From contig JBDTVQ010000053.1 of NCBI GenBank assembly GCA_040007195.1, positions 1 to 24,021 of the forward strand: a DNA stretch of 24,021 nucleotides, given 5' to 3'. Shown here piece by piece: positions 1-8,274 of this stretch. Below the pieces are notes generated by a model. The model was not told the DNA's origin. It saw nothing but the letters and a program-made list of their open reading frames with translations, and made no database searches. Both the position numbers and the translations under genes were made by a program. The number at the start of each line of letters is the position of its first letter. The stretch's first letter is position 1. This DNA is from JAFLBB01 sp040007195. Lineage in GTDB: Bacteria > Acidobacteriota > Terriglobia > Bryobacterales > Bryobacteraceae.

Positions 1-1
1 G

Positions 2-1048
2 ATCGTCGAGCAGGAAATCGATGCGCGCGATGCCTTCGCCCCCGATGGCCTGGAAGGCTGCAACGGCCAGGCGTTTGGCGTCCGCCGACTGCGCGTCGGA
101 GATGGGAGCGGGGATCGTGCGATTGAGCGAAGCCATGCCCGTACCGCCCATGGCCATCTTCGCGCCCGCGGCTTTGCCTGCCCGGAAACCCGGCATTTTG
201 CCGCCGGCCAACTTGCCGCTCTTGCCGCCGGAACCATACTTCGATTCGAAGCTCAACAGGTCGCCCTTGTAGTGCGGCATTTCACAGACGGACGCTTCGT
301 AAGGCGGGCCGATGACCGAGCAGTTTATCTCCCGGAAGTTCACCAGCGCGGGCTCCACCAGCACACGGTCATCAAGCACGAGCGCGGTATCGACGGCTTC
401 CCGCAGGCCTTGCGAATCGAGACAGCGTTTGACGCCGATGCTCGAGCCCAGGCTGCACGGCTTTACGATTACGGGATAGGGGAACGCCGCTTCGACACGC
501 TTTAGAAATTCCAGCGGATCGCGTGTCCATTGCTCCCGCGAAGCCCATGCGCAATCGAGCACCGGAATGCCGGCCGTGCGGCACACGCTTTTGGATTGGA
601 TCTTGTCCATGCCCAGGGCGGCGGCAAGTACGCCGCATCCGACATAGGGAACGTCGGCCATTTCAAAGACGCCCTGCAACGTGCCATCTTCGCCGAAACT
701 GCCATGCAGGACGGGAAAGAACACGTCGGCCCATAGTTCGGGATCGCGCTTGAAGAAGCCGCGCTTGGCGTAGGGGTGAAGCACCAGCATGCGCGCCGTG
801 CGGTCAGGCGACAGTGCGACGCGGTACACGCCGCTCATATCGTCGAATCGAGCGGATGGATCGCGAAAGGCAGACAATTCCCGCAGAGGCCGTCCGGCAT
901 ACCAGGCGCCGTCCTTGGCCACGTATACCGGCAAAACTTTATATCCGGCGACTTCGAGCGCGTCCATCGCCTGGGATGCCGAGATGATGGAGACTTCGTG
1001 TTCAACTGACCGGCCGCCAAACAGGACGGCGACATTCTGATGGGGCAT
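2..1048 (-). CDS. ddl: D-alanine--D-alanine ligase, 3' end outside window
   Basis: ATP-dependent cytoplasmic ligase that joins two D-alanines for peptidoglycan precursors. The reading frame opens at ATG 1048 and stays open for 349 codons to the window edge, so the last part of the ATP-grasp domain is missing here. Visible Ddl motifs in order: LFGGRSVEHEVS (9-20), HGSFGEDGTLQG (115-126), KPCSLGSSIGV (196-206), FESKY (267-271) and GIARIDFLLDD (339-349). The Tyr of the omega-loop SKY motif (Y271) is kept, which from knowledge of the family favours D-Ala-D-Ala over D-Ala-D-Lac formation. Between SKY and RTIPAPIS lies an unusually long Gly/Lys/Ala/Met-rich loop of about 37 residues (272-308). No clear Shine-Dalgarno is seen. 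The gene diverges from the TonB-dependent receptor. Confidence 0.93.
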   Translation of the reverse strand, partial: MPHQNVAVLFGGRSVEHEVSIISASQAMDALEVAGYKVLPVYVAKDGAWYAGRPLRELSAFRDPSARFDDMSGVYRVALSPDRTARMLVLHPYAKRGFFKRDPELWADVFFPVLHGSFGEDGTLQGVFEMADVPYVGCGVLAAALGMDKIQSKSVCRTAGIPVLDCAWASREQWTRDPLEFLKRVEAAFPYPVIVKPCSLGSSIGVKRCLDSQGLREAVDTALVLDDRVLVEPALVNFREINCSVIGPPYEASVCEMPHYKGDLLSFESKYGSGGKSGKLAGGKMPGFRAGKAAGAKMAMGGTGMASLNRTIPAPISDAQSADAKRLAVAAFQAIGGEGIARIDFLLDD

Positions 1049-1152
1049 AAGTAGGGATGCAAGGAGTATTCAGCGCGCGAGCAACGCGCCAACCCTTCAT
1101 CTTACGATACCGCACAGCAGACAGCGCTCTCTTCGTATATACTTCCTCAAAC

Positions 1153-1172
1153 GCCTGCAAACGTTTGCGGGC
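1153..1172. promoter_or_regulatory. LacI/PurR-like palindromic operator candidate
   Basis: A perfect 12-bp palindrome GCAAACGTTTGC (1157-1168) extends to 20 bp with one mismatched pair (1156/1169). Its centre AACGTT and overall form match the LacI-family operator class, and the core equals the centre of the PurR consensus. It lies 47 bp upstream of the receptor start, just downstream of a possible -10 hexamer TATATA (1136-1141), a position suited to repression. No regulator gene is present in the window, so the ligand and protein are unknown. Confidence 0.5.
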
Positions 1173-1219
1173 AGTTGGGTTAATTGCTGCCGCTAGGAAC
1201 GGCCCAGGGGAGGTTTGCC

Positions 1220-4200
1220 ATGTCTCGCAAAATTACAGGCGCCGGGGTTTCGCTCGCCTGCCTGCTTTCTTTGTTCCTGATGGTGCGCACCGCGCACGCA
1301 CAGGTTCTCTACGGTTCCCTCACGGGAAATGTAAGCGACCCGTCCGGCGCCGCCATTCCTGGCGTGAAAGTGGAAGCACTGAACACTAGTACCGGTGTGT
1401 CGCGTGTGGCCACGACAGACAACAGCGGCTCGTACTCGTTTAACGACCTGCAGCCGGGCATTTTCAAAATCACTTACACGGCAGCTTCGTTCCGCACCGT
1501 GGTGCAGGAGAACGTTCAGATCACGACGAACAACCTGCGCCGGCTCGACATGCAACTCGCTGTCGCGCAGGTGAGTGAAGCGATCACGGTATCCGGCACG
1601 GCCGTCGCGCTGCAAACGGACCGCGCCGATGTGAACGTGCAGATCCAGCAGGCGCAGATCGCCAACCTGCCGTTCACCGGCAATTCCGGCCGCAACTGGC
1701 AGGCGCTGTATAAGATCGTCCCTGGCTTCTCTCCGCCCGCCGAACTTCACTCCGACGCCGGTAACCCGCAGCGCGCGCTCGGCGCTAATGTGAACGGTGC
1801 TTCCTATTCGAACAACAACACGCGCCTGGATGGTGCAACGGTTTCCTACCCGTGGTTGCCGCACATTGTTGCCTATGTACCTCCGGTGGATGCTGTCGAA
1901 GCCGTCAATGTGGTGACGAACTCGATGGATGCCGAACAGGGAATGGCAGGCGGATCGTCGATAAACGTTGCCATCAAATCGGGCACCAACGACTATCACG
2001 GGTCCACGCACTGGTTCCACACGAATTCCGTGATGCGCGCGCGCAACTTCTTCAACGTCACCAACGGCATTCCGAAGAACATACTGAACCAGGGCGGATA
2101 CACCTTTGGCGGCCCGATCAAGAAGAACAAACTATTCTTCTTCACCGATTGGGAACACACTGTGCGCCGCGAATTCCGCCAGGCGTTTCGAACCGTTCCC
2201 ACCGCAGGACTACGCGGTGGGGACTTCAGCTTCCTCCCGACTCCGGTCATTTACGATCCGCGCACCGGCAGCGCCGACGGCACAGGCCGCCAGCTCTTCC
2301 CCGGCCAGCTGATTCCCACCTCCCGAATCGACTCGGCCTCGGCAAAAATGAACGCGCTCATTCCCACGCCGAATCTCTCCCAGGTTCCCGGCACCAACAA
2401 CTACAACGCTACGGGAAGCTATGAATTCAATCGTGACAATTTTGACTTCAAGGTGAACTACAATCCTTCGGAGAAGTCTTCGATCTTTGCTCGCTACAGC
2501 ATCTCGCCGAGCCAGATTTTCGATCCGCCTTCGCTTGGACCCGCAGGCGGCGATGCACTTGCCGGCGGCCAGCCGGGCAACGCTCCCGGCCGCATCCAAT
2601 CAACGTCGGTTGGTGGCACCTACACGGTCAGCCCACGCATTCTAGTGGACGCGCTCATCGGATACACGCGCCTGCGCCTCGGTGCGCAAAACGTGGACAT
2701 CGACAAGAATTACGGTCTCGACGATCTGCAGATTCCCGGTACAAATGGCTCCGACCATTTGCAAGGCGGCTATCCGCGCTTCAACATCTCGAACTTTTCG
2801 GCAATCGGAAATCCCAATGTTTCGAACCCCTTCCTCTTCCGGGACAACCAGTACATCGCCAACGCCAATCTCAGCTATATCCACGGAGCGCACACGTTCC
2901 GGTTTGGCGGAGAATACACCCGGTACGACATCAATCACTTTCAACCTCAGGCGGCTTTCGGTCCTCGCGGCGGCTTCAATCTCACCGGCGGTGTGACCGC
3001 GCTTCGTGGCGGATCCGCGCCGAGCACGTACAACGGTTATGCCGACTTCCTGCTGGGGTTGCCGAATGCCATGGGCAAGGACGTCCAGTACATCAACCCC
3101 TCGGCAGTTCGCATGCCCGGCTGGGGCTTCTATGCGCGCGATCAGTGGCAGGTGAACCGCAAACTGACGCTGAATATAGGAGCGCGATTCGAGCGCTACC
3201 CCTTTGCCCGCCGCGATCATCGCGGTGGCGAACGCTACGATCCCAATACCGATCTTGTGCTGATTGGCGGCCTGGGCAACACACCCACAGATACGGGTGT
3301 TAAGGTGCCAAGGTTGCAGGTCGGTCCTCGCCTTGGCATCGCCTATCGTGCCACCGAAAAGACAGTGATCCGCTTGGGCTACGGCATCTCAATCGATCCG
3401 GACACAAACCGCTATATGCGCGATTCCTACCCGGCCACCGTGTCGTCGCAGTTCAACGCGCCGAGCACATTTGAGGCGGCGGGTTCGTTCCGTACTGGCA
3501 TTCCAGCCGTGGTGGTGCCCGATTTGAACACCGGCGCGATCGCCATTCCCAAGACCGTTGGAACCGTGACGTGGCCCGAGAGCTACGACCGCGGCTACTT
3601 TCAAAGTTTCAACTTTTCCATCCAGCGCGACATCGGCGCGGGCTTCAATCTCACCAGCGCGTACGTGGGCACGCGCGGAATCCGCCAGACAGCTCGCGTG
3701 TCGCTGAACTACTCCTATCCGGGGCAGGGAACCGGCGTTGGCCGTGTGCTGGGCCAAAAGTGGGGAAGAACGGCTGATGTGACCATGTATAGACCGTTCA
3801 ATACAACCAACTACAACGGATTCCAGAATCAATTGAAGCGCCAGCTTGGGAAGAATGGGACGTTGGGCGTGGTCTACACATGGTCGAAGTCGCTTTCGTT
3901 TGCCGACAATAACGATTCCGGTTTGACCTGGAACATTCCCGAAATGTGGGACCGCAACCGCTCTGTTGCGAGCTTCGACCGCACGCACAACTTCCAGATG
4001 TATGGCGTCTATTCGCTGCCGTTCGGCAAGGGACAGAAGTATGCCACCGACGGCATAGCCGGGAAGGTCATCGGCAACTGGCAGTTGAACGCCCTTTTCA
4101 GCAAGTACACCGGCACGCCTTTCAACGTCGCTTCCGCGGGCACAAGTTTGAATGCCGCCAATGGAACTCAGACGGCCGATCAGGTAAAGCAGGATGTTCA

Positions 4201-4555
4201 GATTCTTGGCGGAGTGGGCCGGGGCTCTTCCTATTTCGATCCAAGCGCTTTCGCACCGGTCACCGCCGTTCGATTTGGCAACACGGGCCGCAATATCGTC
4301 CGCGGGCCGGGCGTTACAAATCTAGACGCCAGCATCTTCCGCGACTTCGGCCTCACCGAACGTTTCAAGCTCCAGTTCCGCGCTGAGGCGTTCAACGTAT
4401 CGAACACGCCGGCGTTCAACAACCCCGGCGCTACCGTAACCTCGGCCACTCGCAATGCCGCAGGAGAAATCACGGCGCTTGGCGGCTACACCGAAATCAC
4501 GACCGCGGCAGCCACCGAGCGGCAGTTCCGTTTTGCGCTGAAACTTATGTTCTGA
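1220..4555 (+). CDS. Oar-like TonB-dependent receptor with carboxypeptidase-regulatory-like domain
   Basis: Outer-membrane beta-barrel receptor of about 1111 residues, of the Oar-like type common in Acidobacteriota and probably used for TonB-driven uptake of a large substrate that cannot be named from sequence. The ATG at 1220 is preferred over an in-frame ATG at 1184 because it is preceded by AGGGGAGG (1206-1213) and begins a clean signal peptide ending in AHAQ (residues 25-28). Residues 30-116 form a CarboxypepD_reg-like domain (LTGNVSDPSGAAIPGVKVEA; SYSFNDLQPGIFKITY). A plug domain follows (about 130-250), then the barrel with many aromatic strands, ending in FRFALKLMF, whose C-terminal Phe is typical of outer-membrane barrels. 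A palindromic operator candidate lies upstream and an intrinsic terminator follows. Confidence 0.92.
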   Translation: MSRKITGAGVSLACLLSLFLMVRTAHAQVLYGSLTGNVSDPSGAAIPGVKVEALNTSTGVSRVATTDNSGSYSFNDLQPGIFKITYTAASFRTVVQENVQITTNNLRRLDMQLAVAQVSEAITVSGTAVALQTDRADVNVQIQQAQIANLPFTGNSGRNWQALYKIVPGFSPPAELHSDAGNPQRALGANVNGASYSNNNTRLDGATVSYPWLPHIVAYVPPVDAVEAVNVVTNSMDAEQGMAGGSSINVAIKSGTNDYHGSTHWFHTNSVMRARNFFNVTNGIPKNILNQGGYTFGGPIKKNKLFFFTDWEHTVRREFRQAFRTVPTAGLRGGDFSFLPTPVIYDPRTGSADGTGRQLFPGQLIPTSRIDSASAKMNALIPTPNLSQVPGTNNYNATGSYEFNRDNFDFKVNYNPSEKSSIFARYSISPSQIFDPPSLGPAGGDALAGGQPGNAPGRIQSTSVGGTYTVSPRILVDALIGYTRLRLGAQNVDIDKNYGLDDLQIPGTNGSDHLQGGYPRFNISNFSAIGNPNVSNPFLFRDNQYIANANLSYIHGAHTFRFGGEYTRYDINHFQPQAAFGPRGGFNLTGGVTALRGGSAPSTYNGYADFLLGLPNAMGKDVQYINPSAVRMPGWGFYARDQWQVNRKLTLNIGARFERYPFARRDHRGGERYDPNTDLVLIGGLGNTPTDTGVKVPRLQVGPRLGIAYRATEKTVIRLGYGISIDPDTNRYMRDSYPATVSSQFNAPSTFEAAGSFRTGIPAVVVPDLNTGAIAIPKTVGTVTWPESYDRGYFQSFNFSIQRDIGAGFNLTSAYVGTRGIRQTARVSLNYSYPGQGTGVGRVLGQKWGRTADVTMYRPFNTTNYNGFQNQLKRQLGKNGTLGVVYTWSKSLSFADNNDSGLTWNIPEMWDRNRSVASFDRTHNFQMYGVYSLPFGKGQKYATDGIAGKVIGNWQLNALFSKYTGTPFNVASAGTSLNAANGTQTADQVKQDVQILGGVGRGSSYFDPSAFAPVTAVRFGNTGRNIVRGPGVTNLDASIFRDFGLTERFKLQFRAEAFNVSNTPAFNNPGATVTSATRNAAGEITALGGYTEITTAAATERQFRFALKLMF

Positions 4556-4572
4556 GCAGGCGCAGCAGAAGG

Positions 4573-4611
4573 CGGTCCGGGGGACATGGCAGTTTCCCCG
4601 GGCCGTTTTTT
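4573..4611 (+). terminator. Intrinsic terminator after the TonB-dependent receptor
   Basis: A 12-bp GC-rich stem (4573-4584 with 4594-4605, two G-T pairs) encloses a 9-nt loop and is followed at once by six T (4606-4611). It lies 18 bp after the receptor stop codon, so it should end that transcript before the next gene. Confidence 0.85.
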
Positions 4612-4637
4612 GTACGACAGGGGCGCGGCGGTATACT
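4610..4637 (+). promoter_or_regulatory. Possible sigma-70-like promoter for the TIGR03437-type gene
   Basis: The -10 hexamer TATACT (4632-4637) differs from consensus at one position. A partial -35 TTGTAC (4610-4615) sits 16 bp upstream and shares the T-run of the preceding terminator. The start codon is 43 bp downstream. Inferred from sequence only; the -35 is weak. Confidence 0.45.
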
Positions 4638-4679
4638 CCATAGATCGACGGACCGACATCCGTCTTTCCTGGAGGAAAC

Positions 4680-6311
4680 TTGCATCGTATTGGCTCGCTC
4701 ATCCTGACGGCGATTTTCGCCACGCTGGCAAACGCGCAACCCGTGATCAGCGGCTTGCAGAACAACTACAGCTACCTACTGCCTGGGACGCCTAACTATG
4801 CTTTTGCACAGGGCGGCATCTTTGTACTTTATGGTTCGGGCCTCGCTCCGGCCGGATTACTTTCGGGCGGCTTCAACCCCACGCTCAACAAGAATCTCGG
4901 CGGCGTATCGATCAAGATCACCGTCAGCGGCACGACGACGGAAGCTATCCCGTATTACGTTTCGCCGGGCCAGATCTCGGCCATCCTTCCATCGGCCACG
5001 CCTGTTGGAACTGGCACCATTGCGGTCACCTACAACGGCGCGACCAGCGCTGGATTTCCGATTCAGGTGGTGCAAGGGGCGTTCGGCATCATGACGATGA
5101 GCGGCAATGGCCTCGGCCAAGCCGTTGTGATGGACGCCGGCTATAACTATCTGACGCCGACGAATGCAGCCAAGGAAGGGCAGACGGTCATCTTCTGGGG
5201 AACGGGCCAAGGTGCGGATCCGAATAACGAGACACAGATCATCGGCGCGCCGCAGAACCTCGGCTCGCTGCCGTTTCAGTTCTACATCGGGAACAAACTG
5301 GCCGAGGTTGCCTATCATGGGCGTTCGCAGTACCCGGGCCTCGACCAGATTGTTGTGAAAGTACCGCAGGGCGTGAACGGCTGCTACGTGTCGGCCTATG
5401 TGAAAACCGGCAACTACATCAGCAACTTCACGACGATTCCGGTGGCCACCGGTTCCGGCTGCGGCGAATTCTTCGCGACTCCGGAAGAACTGGTGACCTA
5501 TAACTCCAAGCCGAGCGTCGCGGCAGGCTGGTTGTATCTGGGTAAGTTCATTTCCTACATTCCGGCGATTACCATCGGCGGCACGACCGTACCGGCAAGC
5601 ACCACGGTGACCAATGCCGCAAATGCCCAATTTCTTCGCTACAAGCCGTTCGACTATACAAACTATGGCGCCATCAGCCAGCCCTCTTACGGAAATTGCG
5701 TGACGACGGTTTTTGATTTGAAGAACCCATTCACCGCGCCGATCGTGCAGTATCTCGATCCAGGTTCGATGACGCTGACCTTGCCCGATGGCAGTGTACG
5801 GAACATGCCGAAGACACCGAATAGCTACGTGCTGAGTGGCGGAGGCGGTCAATTGCCGCTGTTCATTCCCGACTCAGGCGGCACCTTCACATTCAAGAAC
5901 ACAGGCGGTGCGGATGTCGGCGTGTTCAGCGCTCCCATCACGGTGGCGCCGGCCTTCAACTGGACGAACCGGACGAGCATCACCAACATCAGCCGCGCGC
6001 AGAGCCAGGACATCACCTGGGCCGGGGGTGAGGCTGACGGCTATGTGGTTGTCACAGGTTCGTCGACGAATCTGACGACAGTGTTCACGTCGTTCAGTTG
6101 CACCGAGCGCGCAAGCGTTGGGCGATTGACGATTCCGCGTGATGTGCTGGCGTCGATGGTGCCGAGTGGGCAAAGTCCGGGCGCGCCCATCCCTACGGGC
6201 CAGTTGATTGTGTACAACTACAAGCTGCCCGTGAAATTCACCGCGCCAGGAATCGACAACGGAAACATCAGCTACTACACGGGCGATACGGCGCTGGTGA
6301 ACTACCAGTAG
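4680..6311 (+). CDS. Secreted protein with TIGR03437-type domain(s), unknown role
   Basis: A 543-residue exported protein. It starts with TTG at 4680, supported by GGAGG at 4671-4675, and has a signal peptide ending in ANAQ (17-20). Residues 20-260 resemble the 'Solibacter uncharacterised C-terminal domain' (TIGR03437): GGIFVLYGSGLAP, AIPYYVSPGQISAILP, GTGTIAVTYNG and TVIFWGTGQGADPNNET, an Ig/IPT-like beta-sandwich pattern. The remaining 280 residues are rich in Gly, Thr, Ser and Asn, also look beta-rich, and I do not recognise them. Usually this domain ends a longer protein; here it comes first. It follows a TonB-dependent receptor, so a surface or extracellular binding role is a reasonable guess. 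It has its own promoter candidate and converges on the glycosyltransferase gene, 13 bp away. Confidence 0.8.
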   Translation: MHRIGSLILTAIFATLANAQPVISGLQNNYSYLLPGTPNYAFAQGGIFVLYGSGLAPAGLLSGGFNPTLNKNLGGVSIKITVSGTTTEAIPYYVSPGQISAILPSATPVGTGTIAVTYNGATSAGFPIQVVQGAFGIMTMSGNGLGQAVVMDAGYNYLTPTNAAKEGQTVIFWGTGQGADPNNETQIIGAPQNLGSLPFQFYIGNKLAEVAYHGRSQYPGLDQIVVKVPQGVNGCYVSAYVKTGNYISNFTTIPVATGSGCGEFFATPEELVTYNSKPSVAAGWLYLGKFISYIPAITIGGTTVPASTTVTNAANAQFLRYKPFDYTNYGAISQPSYGNCVTTVFDLKNPFTAPIVQYLDPGSMTLTLPDGSVRNMPKTPNSYVLSGGGGQLPLFIPDSGGTFTFKNTGGADVGVFSAPITVAPAFNWTNRTSITNISRAQSQDITWAGGEADGYVVVTGSSTNLTTVFTSFSCTERASVGRLTIPRDVLASMVPSGQSPGAPIPTGQLIVYNYKLPVKFTAPGIDNGNISYYTGDTALVNYQ

Positions 6312-6324
6312 GGCGGCAGACTTA

Positions 6325-7254
6325 CTAGGTGGGCGGCGCCCGCATAGAGCGGAAGCGCGCGAAGATGTCTGGCCCGGCCAGGCCGGCGACGAGCTGCAGC
6401 CAGGTCTCCAGAGAGAGTGGTGATGCGCGGAGGCAGCGCAGAGATTGGCGGATTCCCGCCACTCTTGCGCCCACAAGGAAGAAATAAGACGCCCGGACGC
6501 GAAGAAACCGCTCGAGCGTGCGGGGAGCGTGCTGGGCCAGGGCTTCGCCATGCCGGGCGAGTATCTGGTCCATCTCCTCGCCGCAATCGAGTCCCGCTCG
6601 CAGAGCGTAGGCGCGGGCGCGGCGCTGCCAACTGACGCGGTCCGGCGCGTCCGTATGGACCAGGCCGAGAATCTCGCTCGATGTGTAGGTGCGGAAGAGC
6701 CTGGGAAAGTCCATTTGGAAGAGAACGGCTCCAGCACACTTCCATTCGTGCCAGCGCAGGGTGTCGAACACCGAACGTCGAATGCATTGAAGAAAGTCGA
6801 AGTATGTCCTGTCTTCGAGGGCACGCAGGGCGGCGGCGTAGCCGGTATGTTCGCAGCGCATGGGCGGTGACGGCGATACGCCGCCATCATCCCGGCGGTA
6901 CATGAAGGCAAAGCGGTCCGTTGCACTGCCAAGTTCGGCGATGAGGCTGGACATATAGGCGAGAGCACCGGGGAGCAGCTCATCGTCGCTATCGAGCATG
7001 ACCACCCACTCGCCTTGAGCGGCCGACACGCCGCTGTTGCGCGCCGCAGCGTGACCCCGATTGTCTTCGTGGCGAATGAGTTTGATCCGCGGGTTGCCGA
7101 GCGACTCTATAAGGCAGGCGATGGGCCGCGTGGACCCGTCGTCGACCACGACGATTTCGAAATCCGCACCGTGTTGCGCAAGGCAACTTTGGATGGCACG
7201 CGCCAGCAGACGCTCGCGATTGTATGCAGGGATAACGATGCTGAATTCTGGCAT
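6325..7254 (-). CDS. Family 2 glycosyltransferase, coupled to the RT gene
   Basis: Inverting GT-A-fold sugar transferase of 309 residues using a nucleotide-diphospho-sugar; acceptor unknown. The N-terminal signature is clear: FSIVIPAYNRERLLARAIQS (4-23), EIVVVDDGS (33-41), HEDNRGHAAARNSGV (62-76) and the metal-binding VVMLDSDDELLPG (84-96). The C-terminal half (about 100-309) is weakly hydrophobic in places but has no strong membrane segment. The ATG at 7254 overlaps the stop of the upstream reverse transcriptase gene by one base (TGATG), implying translational coupling; an in-frame GTG at 7269 is an alternative start. No Shine-Dalgarno is visible, which fits coupling. There are no other cell-wall or polysaccharide genes nearby, so the pairing with an RT is what defines its context. 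Confidence 0.9.
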   Translation of the reverse strand: MPEFSIVIPAYNRERLLARAIQSCLAQHGADFEIVVVDDGSTRPIACLIESLGNPRIKLIRHEDNRGHAAARNSGVSAAQGEWVVMLDSDDELLPGALAYMSSLIAELGSATDRFAFMYRRDDGGVSPSPPMRCEHTGYAAALRALEDRTYFDFLQCIRRSVFDTLRWHEWKCAGAVLFQMDFPRLFRTYTSSEILGLVHTDAPDRVSWQRRARAYALRAGLDCGEEMDQILARHGEALAQHAPRTLERFLRVRASYFFLVGARVAGIRQSLRCLRASPLSLETWLQLVAGLAGPDIFARFRSMRAPPT

Positions 7255-8255
7255 CAGGCGGCGGTCCACCGGTTACTGTAGAAAAGATTTAAGAGGTGTA
7301 TGGCGGGTTTGCGCAGGGGCGCGATGGCGAGCGCGTCAGAGAGGAGCGGGTACCCAATGCCGTGCCGGAAGCACCGCTTCCAGTCGAGACTGCGTTTTTG
7401 CCAGGAAAAATGCAGCTGCTTCCGTGAGAGTAACAGGGTCTTGTTCGGATTGAGCGTGAGTCCGGACGTTGCAAGTGCTTCAGATAGTATCGACTGCGCG
7501 TGGCGCGCCTCGTGTTCGCCGCGGCAGAAGATTCGGAAATCGTCTTGGAGGCGCAGAAAGGTAATGCCATCGGCGCGAAGGCGATCGTCGACATCCTTCA
7601 TGTAGAGCTTGATGAGCACACGGAAGCCCGCAGTGAGCGGAAGTCCGCGGCAGCCGGCGGCATGCCAGGTCTGATGCATTGCCTTGAGGACCCGAATGGA
7701 GTCTGCACATGCCTGGGCGTCTTCGAGTTGGGCGAACATTAAACCGGAGTCCATGCTTTCGATGCAGCGGGACACGTCTGCGAAGAGGATGTGGGTGAAT
7801 CCCGCCTTGAGATGGCGGAACGTTTCCGATTCCAAGCGCGACCAGTAGTGCATCATCGTGCTATGGAAGCCAAACGATCCGGCGGAGAGCTCGGTGACGA
7901 GCGGCGGACCTATGTCCGAAGCCTCCGTGAATGGGGATAGACTGCGGATCACGGCCAGACAGCAGGAAGCGACGCACGAGGTATGCAGTAAGAGATCGGC
8001 CGCGCTGCCGGGCAGATACCAACGCCTGTTCGCGGAGCCAAGATGCAATGGATGGGAAAACTTGCCGATTGTGGCATTGGCGGGATGTACAACCCGGTGC
8101 AATAGGCCAGGGCCGAAAAGGTCGCCTATGTATGGCGCGTCGGCATAGAGCCGGACGCTTATGGGGTGGAGCGCGGCCTCCGCGACGATGCCGACGCTCC
8201 ATGCCGCACCGTGCTCACTGGAAGACGTCGCCCGATCTTCTCCGCGACGGGGCAT
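7254..8255 (-). CDS. Divergent reverse transcriptase (RNA-directed DNA polymerase-like)
   Basis: A 333-residue protein whose second half carries the RT palm motifs in the right order. Motif A is FADVSRCIESM (158-168, D160), motif B GLPLTAGFRVLIKLYMKDVD (204-223), motif C LQDDFRIFC (236-244, D238/D239) and motif D GLTLNPNKT (265-273). The run DDFRIFCRGEHEAR resembles stand-alone bacterial RTs of the Abi/unknown-group (UG, DRT) kind more than group II intron RTs; this is a by-eye match. Departures: the usual aromatic pair after the motif A Asp is C164-I165, the motif B Ser is F211, and motif C has Gln before DD. The first 130 residues match nothing I recognise, and there is no maturase or HNH domain. 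The stop overlaps the start of the glycosyltransferase gene. The function is unknown: defence RT, domesticated RT or decaying RT are all possible. Confidence 0.78.
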   Translation of the reverse strand: MPRRGEDRATSSSEHGAAWSVGIVAEAALHPISVRLYADAPYIGDLFGPGLLHRVVHPANATIGKFSHPLHLGSANRRWYLPGSAADLLLHTSCVASCCLAVIRSLSPFTEASDIGPPLVTELSAGSFGFHSTMMHYWSRLESETFRHLKAGFTHILFADVSRCIESMDSGLMFAQLEDAQACADSIRVLKAMHQTWHAAGCRGLPLTAGFRVLIKLYMKDVDDRLRADGITFLRLQDDFRIFCRGEHEARHAQSILSEALATSGLTLNPNKTLLLSRKQLHFSWQKRSLDWKRCFRHGIGYPLLSDALAIAPLRKPAIHLLNLFYSNRWTAA

Positions 8256-8263
8256 GACTGTTG

Positions 8264-8269
8264 ATTGTA
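8264..8269 (-). promoter_or_regulatory. Possible -10 element of the RT-glycosyltransferase operon (leaderless)
   Basis: Reading on the minus strand, TACAAT (five of six to consensus) ends 8 nt before the RT start codon. Initiation about 7 nt downstream would place the mRNA 5' end at or next to the ATG, giving a leaderless transcript; no Shine-Dalgarno is visible. No good -35 hexamer is seen. Confidence 0.4.
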
Positions 8270-8274
8270 GTGCG

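Noticed and set aside
1193..2020. Long open frame on the minus strand within the receptor gene
   Set aside because: Its translation is rich in Arg, Val and His with no domain pattern; it mirrors the GC-biased codon use of the receptor gene on the other strand.
4857..5852. 331-codon minus-strand frame inside the TIGR03437-type gene
   Set aside because: Arg/His-rich, featureless and fully antisense to a well-supported gene with signal peptide and Shine-Dalgarno.
5874..6983. 369-codon minus-strand frame across the TIGR03437-type and glycosyltransferase genes
   Set aside because: It covers the 3' parts of both convergent genes in the wrong frame and has Ser/Pro/Arg-rich composition without motifs.
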